Positions 35,195 through 44,801 of a stretch of 64,000 nt of DNA are shown piece after piece; within the stretch, counting starts at the first letter, position 1; each line of letters starts with the position of its first letter. This DNA is from Plantactinospora soyae. Lineage in GTDB: Bacteria; Actinomycetota; Actinomycetes; Mycobacteriales; Micromonosporaceae. The DNA lies in assembly GCF_014874095.1 (NCBI RefSeq), contig NZ_JADBEB010000001.1, positions 2,976,001 through 3,040,000 of the forward strand, written 5' to 3'. The translations under genes and the position numbers were made by a program. The notes below the pieces were generated by a model. It was not told the origin of the DNA. It made no database searches and saw only the letters and a list, made by a program, of their open reading frames with translations.

Positions 35195-36589
35195 TCAGCC
35201 GGAGGCGCCACCGGTGAAGTTCCACGAGGCCAACCGCAGTGGCGGCGCCGACCACCACGCGTTGCTGAAGGTCTGGGACTGGAGAGCGGTGTGCCGGCCC
35301 ACCCCGAGTACCGCGCCGGGCGCGAGCGCCTGCGGATAGGACTGGGTGAACCGGAAGTTCTGTACGGCCGCCGCGACCTCGCCGTCCTCGATCAGCCAGA
35401 CGCCGTTGCGGGTGAGCCCGGTGACGACCAGGCTCCTCGGATCGAGTACCCGGGTGTACCAGAGGTCGGTGACCAGCAGTCCCCGACGTACCTGCGCGAC
35501 CAGTGCGGCGGTGTCCGAGTCGACGATCGGACCGGAGACCTCGCCCGCCCTGGTCAGGCCGTTGCGCGACGGGGCCGGTACCAGCCTGAGATGCAGCGGT
35601 ACCGCCCCGGTCGCGGCGCCGCCCGGTACCGCGTGTCCGGTGCTGGTGACGCCGGCGCCGGCCTCGGCTGCGGTTCGCCGGTCGTGCGCGACGGACGTGG
35701 TGACGCCGTGCTCGACCAGCGCGACCGGCACCCGGGCGGTGCCCTCGGCGTCGAACGGCAACGCCGGACCGGCCAGCGCGTCGTCCACCAGGGTGACCGC
35801 GCGGTCGAACTGCTCGGCACCGGGCACGGCGAAGGACCTCTGCTCGTTGTACGCCTTGCCGTTGAACCCGTACGTCGCGAGATTCTGTAGGAGGTCGGCG
35901 ACGGCGGTCGGCTCCAGCACCACCTCGTAGCGCCCGGGGGGCAGTTCGACCGGTGCGACGCCGGCCCGCGCCTTCACCGAGGCCCGGGCCCCGAGCACCC
36001 CGCCGGCCAGGTCCGCGAGCCGGAACGAGCTGAGTCGGGCGACTCCGTCGGCTCCGCCGCACCGGGCGATCCCGTCCATCGCGGCCTCGGTGTGCCGGCC
36101 GGTCACCGCGTGCCCGGCGGTGTTGGCGAACGCGCCCTCCCGATGGCCGGTACGGCAGTAGCCGGCCGCCTCCAGGCCGCCGGCCGTCTCGACGAACTCC
36201 CGTACCCGCTCGGCCCGCTGGTCGTCGGAGGCCGCGGCGGTGGACTCGTCCCAGTTGCCGGTGCCGTTCAGTTCGGTCGGCGGGGTGAGGCCCGGCCAGC
36301 CCGGGTCGGGCGGGCAGTGCCGGGCCGCCTCGACGGTACGTTCGACGAGGTCGCGTAGTCCCGCCGAGCTGACCACCGTGGACGAACCGCTGGCGGTCCG
36401 GCCGTCGAGGTGCAGCCGCAGCCGTACCGAGGTGGCGGCCTCGCCCATGTTCTGGTGGATGAAGGAGTTGGCGAACCGGGTCAGCGCCAGGTCCGCCCGC
36501 TCGGTGCCGACCTCCGCCTCCGCACCGGACCCGGCAACCTGTCGGACCAGTTCGACGACCTGACCGGCGAGGTCGAGTGGGGATGTCAT
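35195..36589 (-). CDS. tldE: TldE/PmbA family subunit of TldD-TldE protease
   Basis: 464 residues of the TldD/PmbA fold: an N-terminal domain with RFANSFIHQNMGE and a C-terminal domain with ELPPGRYEVVLEPTAVADLL and RGLLVTDLWYTRVLDPRSLVVTGLTRNGVW (parts quoted separately in the family). It lacks HExxxH, as TldE subunits do. With TldD it forms a metalloprotease that degrades unfolded peptides and processes some RiPPs such as microcin B17. ATG 36589 has GGGAG six bases upstream. It follows tldD by 67 nt. Confidence 0.93.
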   Translation of the reverse strand: MTSPLDLAGQVVELVRQVAGSGAEAEVGTERADLALTRFANSFIHQNMGEAATSVRLRLHLDGRTASGSSTVVSSAGLRDLVERTVEAARHCPPDPGWPGLTPPTELNGTGNWDESTAAASDDQRAERVREFVETAGGLEAAGYCRTGHREGAFANTAGHAVTGRHTEAAMDGIARCGGADGVARLSSFRLADLAGGVLGARASVKARAGVAPVELPPGRYEVVLEPTAVADLLQNLATYGFNGKAYNEQRSFAVPGAEQFDRAVTLVDDALAGPALPFDAEGTARVPVALVEHGVTTSVAHDRRTAAEAGAGVTSTGHAVPGGAATGAVPLHLRLVPAPSRNGLTRAGEVSGPIVDSDTAALVAQVRRGLLVTDLWYTRVLDPRSLVVTGLTRNGVWLIEDGEVAAAVQNFRFTQSYPQALAPGAVLGVGRHTALQSQTFSNAWWSAPPLRLASWNFTGGASG

Positions 36590-36656
36590 CGCCGTCTCCC
36601 TTCCCTCGCGTCCATCGATGTCCCCGCGCTCAGCGGTGCCGGCTCACTCCTCGCGC

Positions 36657-38093
36657 TCACCCACGGACTCCGACCCGGACGCCCGTGAACCGGGCCGGGG
36701 CGGCCGGATGTCCGGTGTGGCCTATCTGACCCGGCTGGCCCTTGCCGCAGTTCGGCGTCCCCCAGGCGACGGTCTCGGAGGAGAGCATGTCCATCGAGCG
36801 CCAGAAGAGCGGGCCGATTCCGGTGTAGGTCGGGTTGCGCAGCATCCGGCCCCGTCGGCCGTTCTTGATCTCCCAGCCGATCTCGCAGCCGAACTGGAAG
36901 TTGAGCCGCTTGTCGTCGATCGACCAGGAACGGTTGAGGTCCATCAGTACGCCGTCGTCGGTCGCCGCGATCATCTCGTCCAGGGTGTGCGGACCGGGCT
37001 CCAGGCCGACGTTCGTCATTCGTACCATCGGCAGCCGGGCCCAGCCGTCGGCCCGTACGCTGCCGGCGTAGTCCAGACCCGCGATCGCGGCCGAATCGCG
37101 GCCGGCCAGCGTACCGACCCAGCGACCCTCGCGGACCGCGTCGCGCCGGGTTGCCGGGGTGCCCTCGTCGTCGAAGCCGAAGCTGCCCAGCGCCCCCGGA
37201 ATCGTCGGGTCGATGGTGATGTTCATCAGCTCGGAGCCGTACCGCAGCGCGCCGAGCTGCTCCAGGTCCAGCCAGGAGGTGCCGGCGAAGGCGGCCTCCC
37301 AGCCGAGGATGCGGTCCAGTTCGATCGCGTGTCCCACCGACTCGTGGATCTGTAGCGCCATCTGTTCGCCGCCGAGGATGAGGGTGGTCTCACCGGCCGG
37401 GCAGAGCGGCGCGGTGACCAGCTCACGGGCCTCCTCGGCGATCCGGGCGGCGTGCGCGGTGAGGTCGAGCCCGTCGACGAGTTCCCAGCCCTGGGTGCCG
37501 TACTGGCCCCGGTAGCTGGGGTAGGAACGCCGCTGGGTCTCGCCGTCCCCGATCACCGTGGCCGAGATCCCCGCGCCACACTCCCGGATGTGCTGGTCGA
37601 TCCGGTGCCCCTCGCTGGAGACGAACCACTTGCGGGTGTCCCAGATCTGGTACAACCCCTCGGCCTGGTCGGCGCCGTGCTCCTGGGACGTCCGGGTGGC
37701 CCGGACCAGCAGGTCGCCCTTGTCCGACAGCGGTACCGAGAGCGGGTCGACGGCACACGGAGAACTCCACGAACCGGTGCTGGCGGGGATCGGCACGAGC
37801 TTGCTGCCGGGGCCGGCGACCCGGCCACTGGCTGCGGCGATCCGGGCGGCCCGCTCACCCGCCGTCCGGGCCGCCGTGGCGCTCAGATCGGGTACGGCGT
37901 AGAAGCCCCAGCCCGAGCCGACCAGCGCCCGTACCCCGACCCCGGCGCTCTCGTCCTGGGTGACGGACTCGATCTCGCCGTTGCGGGCGGTCATCGACTC
38001 GTAGCGGCGGTGCATCACCCGCGCGTCGGCGTACCGGGCTCCGGCGTCGAGGGCCGCCTGGACCGCCGCCGTCGCCACGTCGAACTCGGTCAT
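36657..38093 (-). CDS. tldD: TldD family metalloprotease subunit
   Basis: 478 residues. The zinc site is IHESVGHAIELDRILG (HExxxH), followed by GSFGFDDEGTPATRRDAVREG and the C-terminal NPTYTGIGPLFWRSMDML and GKGQPGQ, all hallmark TldD segments; a Cys for the third ligand is in TPNCGKGQPG. It is the catalytic half of TldD-TldE. ATG 38093 has GAGGAG six bases upstream, whereas ATG 38099 abuts that SD. It is upstream of tldE on one transcript. Confidence 0.95.
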   Translation of the reverse strand: MTEFDVATAAVQAALDAGARYADARVMHRRYESMTARNGEIESVTQDESAGVGVRALVGSGWGFYAVPDLSATAARTAGERAARIAAASGRVAGPGSKLVPIPASTGSWSSPCAVDPLSVPLSDKGDLLVRATRTSQEHGADQAEGLYQIWDTRKWFVSSEGHRIDQHIRECGAGISATVIGDGETQRRSYPSYRGQYGTQGWELVDGLDLTAHAARIAEEARELVTAPLCPAGETTLILGGEQMALQIHESVGHAIELDRILGWEAAFAGTSWLDLEQLGALRYGSELMNITIDPTIPGALGSFGFDDEGTPATRRDAVREGRWVGTLAGRDSAAIAGLDYAGSVRADGWARLPMVRMTNVGLEPGPHTLDEMIAATDDGVLMDLNRSWSIDDKRLNFQFGCEIGWEIKNGRRGRMLRNPTYTGIGPLFWRSMDMLSSETVAWGTPNCGKGQPGQIGHTGHPAAPARFTGVRVGVRG

Positions 38094-38221
38094 CGGCATC
38101 TCCTCGCTGCGCTCGTGGTCACTGCGCCGCCGGCCGGACCGGCGGAACCGGATCGACACGGCGTGACCGATCGCCGGTACCGGCAACCGATCATGGAATG
38201 ACCTTATGCGAGAAGTCGGGG

Positions 38222-38776
38222 TCAGCGCCCGGGTAGCAGGCTCTCCGGCCGGATTTCCACCGCCACCGGCTCGGTGAACCGTAGCGTGTCACCGACCTTG
38301 GCCACCGCGTGTTCGACGTAGTGGGAGCCGTCGAGGCGATACAGCCGCAGCGTGCCACTCTCCTGCTCGACCAGCAGGTACCACGGGATCCGGGCCGTGG
38401 CGTAGTAGTGCATCTTGAGCACCTGGTCGGTCGCGGCGTTGCTCGGCGAGGTGATCTCGCAGACCAGCCGGACCACCGCACCGTCGATGACGAGTTCGTC
38501 GAAGTCGATGTCGCCGGTGACGACCAGGTCGGGAATCGGTATCCGCCCGGAGTGCAGCCGCACGTTGACCGCTTCGAGCACGTGCAGCCCGGCAGCGTCC
38601 GCCCCCGGATCCAGCGTCGTGGCCAGCCGGCGCGAGATGTACTGGTGCCGAGGGGTCGGGGCATGGGTCAGGTGCAGGCTGCCGTCGAAGAGTTCGACGC
38701 GACATCCGGTCTCGCCGAGGGCGAGGTATTCCGCGTCGGTCCAGGGTCCCTCCTGGGCGAGCAGCGCTGCGGTCAC
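38222..38776 (-). CDS. Uma2 family (DUF820) putative endonuclease
   Basis: 184 residues. PD-(D/E)XK core: [70 protein letters not shown]. It is only distantly similar to the Uma2 protein at 27749. GTG 38776 starts 19 nt after the stop of the HTH gene, so the two are probably cotranscribed. Role unknown. Confidence 0.88.
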   Translation of the reverse strand: MTAALLAQEGPWTDAEYLALGETGCRVELFDGSLHLTHAPTPRHQYISRRLATTLDPGADAAGLHVLEAVNVRLHSGRIPIPDLVVTGDIDFDELVIDGAVVRLVCEITSPSNAATDQVLKMHYYATARIPWYLLVEQESGTLRLYRLDGSHYVEHAVAKVGDTLRFTEPVAVEIRPESLLPGR

Positions 38777-38795
38777 GGTCGTCGCTGCCGCTGCC

Positions 38796-39548
38796 TCAGT
38801 CCGGCACCCGGTTGTACCGGTCCAGGGTGGCCTTGTTGGTCGAGGCGTCTCGGAAAACCAACTCCCAGGGCCCGGTGTTGATGTCCATGTCCTTGCCGAA
38901 CCCCACCCACTTTCCGATCATTCGTCGTCCGGTCGGCTCGACGAGCATCTGGATCGCCCCGTGGTACCGGCCGCCACGGTAGTAGCCGCTCGGGTCGGTC
39001 TGCTCTATCCAGGTACCGGTAATGACGCTGCCGTCGATGGTCAGATCGATGGCGAGTGACCCATTGGCCGTGTCGGGCAAACTGCGTACCGTCAGCCGGT
39101 CGCCGTGCTGCAACACCACCACGTAGTGCTGGCCCACGAATGCTGCGTCCCGTCCGCTGGAGAAGTACTCGTACCGGCTCTGCCACACCCCTGAATAGTT
39201 GCGGTGCATGCTGCTCTGCGATGCCGGAGCACCAGCGGGGACCGCTGGCGCTCCGGTCGGCGGGACGAGATCATGTCCGCCCTGACCATCTGCCGACACG
39301 CTGGCGTACGGCGCGTTGGTGAATCCCAGGGACTCGACGGGTAGCCCGGTGACCACCTCCAGCGCGCGAGCGTAGACGGGCCGGGGGGCAGCGATAGAGC
39401 CTGATTCCCAACGCTGTACGAGCCGTTTGTTGGCGTCGTTGGGGTGACCGGCTCGACGGCCGGCCTCCTGAAGAGCGCGGGCGAAGTCGTCCTGGCTCAT
39501 CCGCATTCCCAGTCGGACAGCCCGAAGGGCACTGTTCGGCGCGGTCAT
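38796..39548 (-). CDS. Helix-turn-helix (XRE-like) regulator with C-terminal beta domain
   Basis: 250 residues. The N-terminal helix-turn-helix (about 5-70) reads [20 protein letters not shown] and later [16 protein letters not shown], a lengthened XRE type. Pro/Ala linker (95-115), then a beta-rich domain (about 120-250) with [17 protein letters not shown] and repeated GTW/GKW strands, perhaps ligand-binding. ATG 39548 is directly preceded by TACCGT six bases away and GGAGG one base away, so a leaderless start is likely. Three 11-bp direct repeats overlap this promoter, suggesting autoregulation. Confidence 0.85.
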   Translation of the reverse strand: MTAPNSALRAVRLGMRMSQDDFARALQEAGRRAGHPNDANKRLVQRWESGSIAAPRPVYARALEVVTGLPVESLGFTNAPYASVSADGQGGHDLVPPTGAPAVPAGAPASQSSMHRNYSGVWQSRYEYFSSGRDAAFVGQHYVVVLQHGDRLTVRSLPDTANGSLAIDLTIDGSVITGTWIEQTDPSGYYRGGRYHGAIQMLVEPTGRRMIGKWVGFGKDMDINTGPWELVFRDASTNKATLDRYNRVPD

Positions 39549-39560
39549 GCCTCCACGGTA

Positions 39561-39592
39561 GCCCCAATGTCGCCGGAATGACGCCCCAAATG
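39561..39592. promoter_or_regulatory. Three direct repeats in HTH gene promoter
   Basis: GCCCCAATG (39561), GCCGGAATG (39572) and GCCCCAAATG (39583) recur every 11 bp, one helical turn, right upstream of the -10-like TACCGT of the HTH gene and between it and the divergent gene. Confidence 0.6.
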
Positions 39593-39684
39593 CCGCCGCT
39601 TTGCCGCCGTTGGCGTCGTCGCACACGGTGATGTCTGGGCTACATCCTGTTGCTGTCGTCGATGCGGACTTCAGGAGGGGAACG

Positions 39685-40080
39685 ATGCTGACGCGGATAC
39701 GAGGTTGGATCTGGGCGAGGCAGCACAGAGTGCTGGACTACCGATGGGACGGTCGCCGGTGGGTGAGGGTGCCCGGGACGGAAGCGATGACGAAGCCGCC
39801 GCACATCTCCCCGCCCCCGATTCCTGACCTCCCTGCCGGAACTCTGCTTCGACTCCGGTCCGGGGACTGGCACCACACTCACGACCTGTCCTGCAACGCG
39901 TACTGCGACATGACGGTAACCGCAGTCCACGCTGGCGTGACTCGGGAGGACGGTGGTCACCTGTGGGTCTGGGTCACCGGCCACGACCATCCGACCTGCT
40001 CGTGGGCTTCCGTGGAGCGGCACGCGCCCTGCGTCGAACTGATGGTTCGTCTCGACGTACTCCAGCGCCATGCACGATGA
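39685..40080 (+). CDS. Small Trp/His-rich protein of unknown function
   Basis: 131 residues, cytoplasmic. It opens MLTRIRGWIWARQHRVLDYRW, then a Pro-rich linker and a domain with LRSGDWHHTHDLSCNAYC and WVWVTGHDHPTCSWASVERH, containing paired His and Cys that could bind metal. No family recognised. ATG 39685 has AGGAGGGG at 39673-39680. It is divergent from the HTH regulator and overlaps the next small gene, so the trio may be one module. Confidence 0.75.
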   Translation: MLTRIRGWIWARQHRVLDYRWDGRRWVRVPGTEAMTKPPHISPPPIPDLPAGTLLRLRSGDWHHTHDLSCNAYCDMTVTAVHAGVTREDGGHLWVWVTGHDHPTCSWASVERHAPCVELMVRLDVLQRHAR

Positions 40081-40243
40081 GTACCCGTTGCCGGCCGACA
40101 TCCTGGACGTGGTGCGACGCGTCATCCGATTTCATCAGGACGGGACGTGTCTCAACTGCACCCCGGACGGCTGTCGAGCGTCGGAGTGGGGGCAACCACC
40201 CGTCGGGCGCCGGGGTCGACAGGGGAGGACCGGAACCATTTGA
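40070..40243 (+). CDS. Short Cys-containing protein overlapping the preceding gene
   Basis: 57 residues: a helical N-terminus (PADILDVVRRVIRFHQDG) and a CLNCTPDGC motif, followed by a basic tail. Small actinobacterial proteins with C-x2-C-x4-C of this kind are frequent near XRE regulators; I recall this only by pattern. ATG 40070 overlaps the upstream stop by 11 nt; there is no SD, so expression would rely on coupling. The alternative frame from ATG 40077 gives unlikely protein. Confidence 0.6.
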   Translation: MHDEYPLPADILDVVRRVIRFHQDGTCLNCTPDGCRASEWGQPPVGRRGRQGRTGTI

Positions 40244-40317
40244 ATAGGGCGATCGGTCGGGCTCCCGGCTGACCTGGGTCGGCGCGTGGGGACGGGCGAC
40301 GAAGTTCGGTACCTGGA

Positions 40318-40359
40318 GGTTATTTTCACTCTCCGTACTCTGTTGTAGGTTATCTTCAC
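40318..40359 (+). promoter_or_regulatory. Direct repeats and promoter region of peptide transporter operon
   Basis: ggttattttcac (40318-40329) and ggttatcttcac (40348-40359) repeat 30 bp apart, about three helical turns, in an AT-richer stretch 72 nt before the first ABC gene. TTCACT (40325) and TAGGTT (40346) could serve as weak -35/-10 with a 15-bp spacer. A dimeric or tandem regulator may bind here. Confidence 0.45.
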
Positions 40360-40430
40360 CTGCTCCCTGGTGGCGCAGATCCGCCGGATGAGCAGCGGAA
40401 ACCGGTGACGGGGCAGGGAGAGGAGGACGG

Positions 40431-41501
40431 GTGGAAACGGCATCGACCGCGTCCGCGACCTCGACGGCCGACCCGTACCTGCGGGTTCAGGACCTGCGGG
40501 TGCGCTTCCGGACCGAGGACGGCGTGGTCCGGGCGGTCGACGGGGTCTCGTTCGCCGTCGAGCGGGGGCGCACCCTCGGCATCGTCGGCGAGTCGGGCTC
40601 GGGAAAGAGCGTCACCAGCCTGGCCGTGCTCGGCCTGCACGACCCTCGGCGTACGGAGATCACCGGCGAGATCCAGGTCGGCGGGCGGGAGATCGTCGGG
40701 CTCGCCGACTCCGAGTGCCGCAAACTGCGCGGCCGGGACATGGCGATGGTCTTCCAGGATCCACTCTCCGCGCTGCATCCCTACTATCCGGTGGGGCGGC
40801 AGATCGCCGAGGCGTACCAGGTGCACCACCGGGGCGTCGGTCGGCGCGCGGCGCGGCGCCGGGCGATCGAGATGCTGGACCGGGTCGGCATCCCGCAGCC
40901 GGCGCGACGGGTCGACGAGTACCCGCACGAGTTCTCCGGCGGCATGCGGCAGCGGGTGATGATCGCCATGGCGCTGGTCAACGACCCCGACCTGCTGGTC
41001 GCGGACGAGCCGACGACCGCGCTGGACGTCACCGTGCAGGCGCAGATCCTCGACCTGCTGGCAGACCTGCAGACCGAGTTCAACTCGGCGATCGTCCTGA
41101 TCACGCACGATCTCGGTGTGGTCAGCCAGGTCGCCGACGACGTACTGGTGATGTACGCCGGGCGGGCCGTCGAGCACGGCAGCGTCGAGCAGGTGCTGCG
41201 CCGGCCGCAGCATCCGTACACCTGGGGGTTGCTCTCCAGTGTGCCGTCGCTGCACGGCGACGCGGACGCGGACCTGTTGCCGATCGCCGGCAACCCGCCG
41301 AGCCTGATCAATCTTCCGTCCGGGTGCGCGTTCCACCCCCGGTGCCGGTACGCCGCCGAGAACGGCGACCGCTCGAAGACCGAGGTGCCCGAGCTCCGGC
41401 CGGTGAGCGAGACCGGTCACCTGGTCGCCTGTCATCTGTCCGAGGCCGAACGCCAGCGGCGGTACGCCGAGGAGATCGCCTCGGTGGGAGTTGCCCGATG
41501 A
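40431..41501 (+). CDS. Peptide ABC transporter ATP-binding protein (DppD-like)
   Basis: 356 residues. Walker [10 protein letters not shown]-loop [10 protein letters not shown], signature FSGGM, Walker [14 protein letters not shown]-loop THD, and the C-terminal oligopeptide-transporter domain with [14 protein letters not shown] and the Cys-containing [11 protein letters not shown] that binds an iron-sulfur cluster in some members. It powers uptake of peptides together with the DppF-like protein. GTG 40431 has AGGAGG four bases upstream. It is the first of five genes. Confidence 0.94.
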   Translation: METASTASATSTADPYLRVQDLRVRFRTEDGVVRAVDGVSFAVERGRTLGIVGESGSGKSVTSLAVLGLHDPRRTEITGEIQVGGREIVGLADSECRKLRGRDMAMVFQDPLSALHPYYPVGRQIAEAYQVHHRGVGRRAARRRAIEMLDRVGIPQPARRVDEYPHEFSGGMRQRVMIAMALVNDPDLLVADEPTTALDVTVQAQILDLLADLQTEFNSAIVLITHDLGVVSQVADDVLVMYAGRAVEHGSVEQVLRRPQHPYTWGLLSSVPSLHGDADADLLPIAGNPPSLINLPSGCAFHPRCRYAAENGDRSKTEVPELRPVSETGHLVACHLSEAERQRRYAEEIASVGVAR

Positions 41502-42559
41502 CGGTGGAAGTGTCGGAAACCGCGCCGCGCCCGGCGGAACCGTCCCGCCCGTCCGGTGATCCACTGCTGGCGGTGACCGGGCTGACCAAGCACTTCCCGG
41601 TGCGCGGCGGCTTCCGCCAGCGTGGTCTGGTGCGGGCGGTGGACGGGCTGGACTTCGAGGTCCGGGCGGGGGAGACGCTGGGGCTGGTCGGCGAGTCGGG
41701 TTGTGGCAAGACCACCACCGGGCGGCTGCTGGTACGGCTGCTGGAGCCGACCGACGGCCGGATCGTCTTCGAGGGGCGGGACATCAGCCACGCCAGCCGT
41801 GCGCGACTGCGACCCCTGCGCCAGGACCTGCAGATCATCTTCCAGGACCCGTACGCCTCGTTGAACCCCCGGCACACCGTCGGCCGGATCGTGGCGATGC
41901 CGTTGCAGGTGAACGGGATCTCCCCACCCGGCGGGGTGCGGCAACGGGTACGGGAGCTGCTGGAGCTGGTCGGGCTCAATCCCGAGCACTACAACCGCTA
42001 CCCGCACGAGTTCTCCGGTGGCCAGCGGCAGCGGATCGGAATCGCCCGTGCCCTGGCGCTGCGCCCGAAACTGATCGTGGCCGACGAGCCGGTCTCGGCG
42101 CTCGACGTCTCGATCCAGGCGCAGGTCGTCAACCTGCTCCGCGACCTGCAACGGGAGCTGGGGCTGGCGTTCGTGTTCATCGCGCACGATCTCGCCGTGG
42201 TCCGGCACTTCTCGCAACGCATCGCGGTGATGTACCTCGGGAAGATCGTCGAGATCGGGGACCGGGCGGAGATCTACGAACGGCCGCGTCATCCGTACAC
42301 CCGGGCGTTGCTGTCGGCCGTACCGGACGTCACGAAGCTGGGGCCTGCCGGCCGGATCCGGCTCGTCGGCGACGTACCCACGCCGCTGGATCCGCCGTCC
42401 GGCTGCCGGTTCCGGACCCGCTGCTGGAAGGCGCAGGACGTCTGCGCCGCCGAGGAGCCGCCGCTCACCGCGCGGCTGACCGGGACGGGGTCGGTGGCCT
42501 GTCACTTCCCGGAGGAGGGCGACCTCGGTGCGGAGAGCGTGGGCGAGCGTGCGGAGTGA
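41498..42559 (+). CDS. Peptide ABC transporter ATP-binding protein (DppF-like)
   Basis: 353 residues. Walker [11 protein letters not shown]-loop [11 protein letters not shown], signature FSGGQ, Walker [14 protein letters not shown]-loop AHD and the C-terminal [13 protein letters not shown] and [11 protein letters not shown]. It pairs with the DppD-like ATPase. ATG 41498 overlaps that gene by 4 nt (ATGA). Downstream, 42 nt separate it from the DppC-like permease. Confidence 0.94.
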   Translation: MTVEVSETAPRPAEPSRPSGDPLLAVTGLTKHFPVRGGFRQRGLVRAVDGLDFEVRAGETLGLVGESGCGKTTTGRLLVRLLEPTDGRIVFEGRDISHASRARLRPLRQDLQIIFQDPYASLNPRHTVGRIVAMPLQVNGISPPGGVRQRVRELLELVGLNPEHYNRYPHEFSGGQRQRIGIARALALRPKLIVADEPVSALDVSIQAQVVNLLRDLQRELGLAFVFIAHDLAVVRHFSQRIAVMYLGKIVEIGDRAEIYERPRHPYTRALLSAVPDVTKLGPAGRIRLVGDVPTPLDPPSGCRFRTRCWKAQDVCAAEEPPLTARLTGTGSVACHFPEEGDLGAESVGERAE

Positions 42560-42601
42560 GTCGGGTATCCGGGCTCCGCGACCGCGAACGGAGAAGACAC
42601 C

Positions 42602-43624
42602 GTGAGTGAGCAACAGGTGGCGGCGCCGATCGGGGCCACCGCGGCGGCGGTCGGCAGTGGACCCGCGGCCGGCGGCGTCCCCGGAACCGGGGCGAAGGAG
42701 TTCGTCGGTCGTTCGCCGGGACAGCTCGCCTGGCTGCGGCTGCGTCGAGACAAGGTGGCCCTGGTCAGCGGCGGGGTGCTGATCTTCTTCATCCTGTTGG
42801 CGGCGGCGGCTCCGCTGGTGGCGCGGCTGTACGGCAAGGGTCCGCAGGAGCGGTTCCCGGAGCGGCTGGACCGCAACGGCTTCCCGCTCGGCTACGCGGG
42901 TGTCTCCGGCGAGCACTGGTTCGGCATCCAGCCGGGCATCGGCCGGGACATCTTCATCCAGGTCGTCTACGGGCTGCGTACGTCGTTGATGATCGCGTTC
43001 GTCGCGGCCGTCCTGACCATCGCCCTCGGCGTCGTGGTCGGCATCGTGGCCGGGTACGTCGGCGGCTGGGTCGACGCCGTGATCAGTTGGGTGATCGACC
43101 TGGCGCTGGCCTTCCCGTTCTACATCTTCTGCTTCGCGCTGGTACCGCTGGCCGTGAACCAGTTCTACGGGCCGCGTGACGAGGTGTCGCCCTGGTTCCG
43201 CCCGTCGCTACTGGTGCTGATCTTCGTCCTGTTCAACTGGACCATTTCGGCGCGGCTGGTCCGGGGGCAGGTGCTCTCGCTGCGGGAACGGGAGTTCATC
43301 GAGGCGGCCCGTGCCTCCGGCGCCGGCCTGGGACACATCCTGTTCCGGCAGCTCCTGCCCAATCTCTGGGCGCCGATCCTGGTGACCTTCTCGCTGAACG
43401 TACCGGCGCTGATCACGGCGGAGGCGGCGCTGTCGTTCCTCGGTATCGGGGTGCTGGAGCCGACCCCGGATCTCGGTCGGCTGATCAACGACAGCGTGCG
43501 GTACCTGCGGGACGTACCCAGTTTCACCATCGTGGGCGGGACCACGCTCTTCCTGCTGGTGCTGGCGTTCAACCTCTTCGGCGACTCGCTGCGCGACGCG
43601 CTCGATCCGAAGTCGAGCAGGTAG
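42602..43624 (+). CDS. Peptide ABC transporter permease (DppC-like)
   Basis: 340 residues. A long cytoplasmic N-terminus (1-55) precedes six membrane helices. The OppC_N segment (LVSGGVLIFFILLAAAAPLVA) and the EAA loop EFIEAARASGAGLGHILFRQ, which contacts the ATPases, are clear. GTG 42602 is the first start after the DppF-like stop. It forms the channel with the DppB-like protein, 9 nt downstream. Confidence 0.93.
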   Translation: MSEQQVAAPIGATAAAVGSGPAAGGVPGTGAKEFVGRSPGQLAWLRLRRDKVALVSGGVLIFFILLAAAAPLVARLYGKGPQERFPERLDRNGFPLGYAGVSGEHWFGIQPGIGRDIFIQVVYGLRTSLMIAFVAAVLTIALGVVVGIVAGYVGGWVDAVISWVIDLALAFPFYIFCFALVPLAVNQFYGPRDEVSPWFRPSLLVLIFVLFNWTISARLVRGQVLSLREREFIEAARASGAGLGHILFRQLLPNLWAPILVTFSLNVPALITAEAALSFLGIGVLEPTPDLGRLINDSVRYLRDVPSFTIVGGTTLFLLVLAFNLFGDSLRDALDPKSSR

Positions 43625-43633
43625 GGGGCGTCC

Positions 43634-44632
43634 GTGCTGCGGTTCCTGGTCAAGAAGACGCTGCTCGCGCTCAGCACGCTGGTCGCGGTCAGCATCATCA
43701 CCTTCGGGATGTTCTTCGCGGTGCCGAACAACCCGGCCGAGCTGATGTGCGGGGACAGCAAGAACGTCTGTAGCCCGGAGCGGCTCGAGATGATCGAGCG
43801 CCGGATGGGGCTGGACCGGCCGATCGTCACCCAGTACGGCGACTTCATGCGGGGCATCTTCGTCGGCCGGACCATCGGCAGCGGCGAGGCGGCCCGGGAC
43901 TGTCCGGCGCCGTGCCTGGGCTTCTCGTTCCGCAACGACGAGCCGGTCAGCGGGATCGTCGGGCGTACCCTGCCGGTGACCCTGAGCATCGTCTTCGGCG
44001 CGGCCGTCGTCTGGCTGGTGCTGGGCCTGTCCATCGGGATGGTCTCGGCGCTGCGCCGCGGCACCGTCTTCGACAAGGTCGCGGTCGGCACCTCGCTGGT
44101 CGGCGCCTCGATGCCGATCCTGCTCTTCGGGCCGCTGCTGCTGATCGGTCTGGTCTACGAGACCGGCCTGTTGAGCTATCCGCGCTACACCCCGCTCACC
44201 GAGAATCCGTTGGCCTGGGCGTCGGCGATGATCCTGCCCTGGTTCGCGCTGGGCTTCCTCAACTCGGCGACCTACGCCCGGCTGGCGCGGGCGCAGATGC
44301 TGGAGACGCTCTCCGAGGACTTCGTCCGGACCGCGCGGGCCAAGGGCCTATCCAAGATCAAGGTGTACGGCCGACACGCGCTCCGGGCCGCCATCACCCC
44401 GATCATCACGATCGCGGGGTTGGACCTGGGCGCCTACCTGGGCGGCACGGTGATCACCGAGACGGTCTTCGGGTTCACCGGGCTCGGCCGGACGGCGTTG
44501 AACGCGGCGCTGAACCTGGACATGCCGATCGTGATGGCGACGGTGCTGCTCGCGGCGGTCTTCGTCGTCGCGGCCAACGTCCTGGTGGACCTGCTGTACG
44601 CGGTGGTCGACCCCCGGGTCCGGCTCGGATGA
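43634..44632 (+). CDS. Peptide ABC transporter permease (DppB-like)
   Basis: 332 residues with six membrane helices; the first is LLALSTLVAVSIITFGMFFA. The EAA loop reads DFVRTARAKGLSKIKVYGRH. The first extracytoplasmic loop holds four Cys (about 47, 53, 97 and 101) that could form disulfides, uncommon in enterobacterial DppB. GTG 43634 begins at the membrane helix. The solute-binding protein follows after 169 nt, which may include an extra promoter. Confidence 0.93.
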   Translation: MLRFLVKKTLLALSTLVAVSIITFGMFFAVPNNPAELMCGDSKNVCSPERLEMIERRMGLDRPIVTQYGDFMRGIFVGRTIGSGEAARDCPAPCLGFSFRNDEPVSGIVGRTLPVTLSIVFGAAVVWLVLGLSIGMVSALRRGTVFDKVAVGTSLVGASMPILLFGPLLLIGLVYETGLLSYPRYTPLTENPLAWASAMILPWFALGFLNSATYARLARAQMLETLSEDFVRTARAKGLSKIKVYGRHALRAAITPIITIAGLDLGAYLGGTVITETVFGFTGLGRTALNAALNLDMPIVMATVLLAAVFVVAANVLVDLLYAVVDPRVRLG

Positions 44633-44689
44633 GGCGGGCGGCGACGAAGACCCGATCTGGGACCTCGTCCGGGGCGCCGTACGGAAACG

Positions 44690-44794
44690 TTGTCCCATCG
44701 TTACTGCTATGAAACTTACCTTCATGCCCACTTGCGTGAATATTTCCTTCAACAGCTCAATGTTGATCCGACCCGCGAGAACGAGACCAGGAGG
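44690..44794 (+). promoter_or_regulatory. AT-rich leader of solute-binding protein gene
   Basis: An AT-rich stretch with ATGAA-n7-TTCAT (44708-44724) and two TTNCCTTCA repeats (near 44714 and 44748), followed by the SD AGGAGG (44789-44794). It suggests separate control or extra expression of the binding protein. -10/-35 boxes are not clear. Confidence 0.4.
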
Positions 44795-44801
44795 AATTCC
44801 T

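Noticed and set aside
35195-38093. TldD-TldE as part of the DUF692 system
   Set aside because: TldD/E process some RiPPs, but these genes lie 11 kb away in a separate, widely conserved housekeeping operon; no link is visible.
44709-44801. Earlier ATG for the solute-binding protein
   Set aside because: It would put 31 AT-coded residues before the lipoprotein signal; ATG 44802 has a perfect SD.
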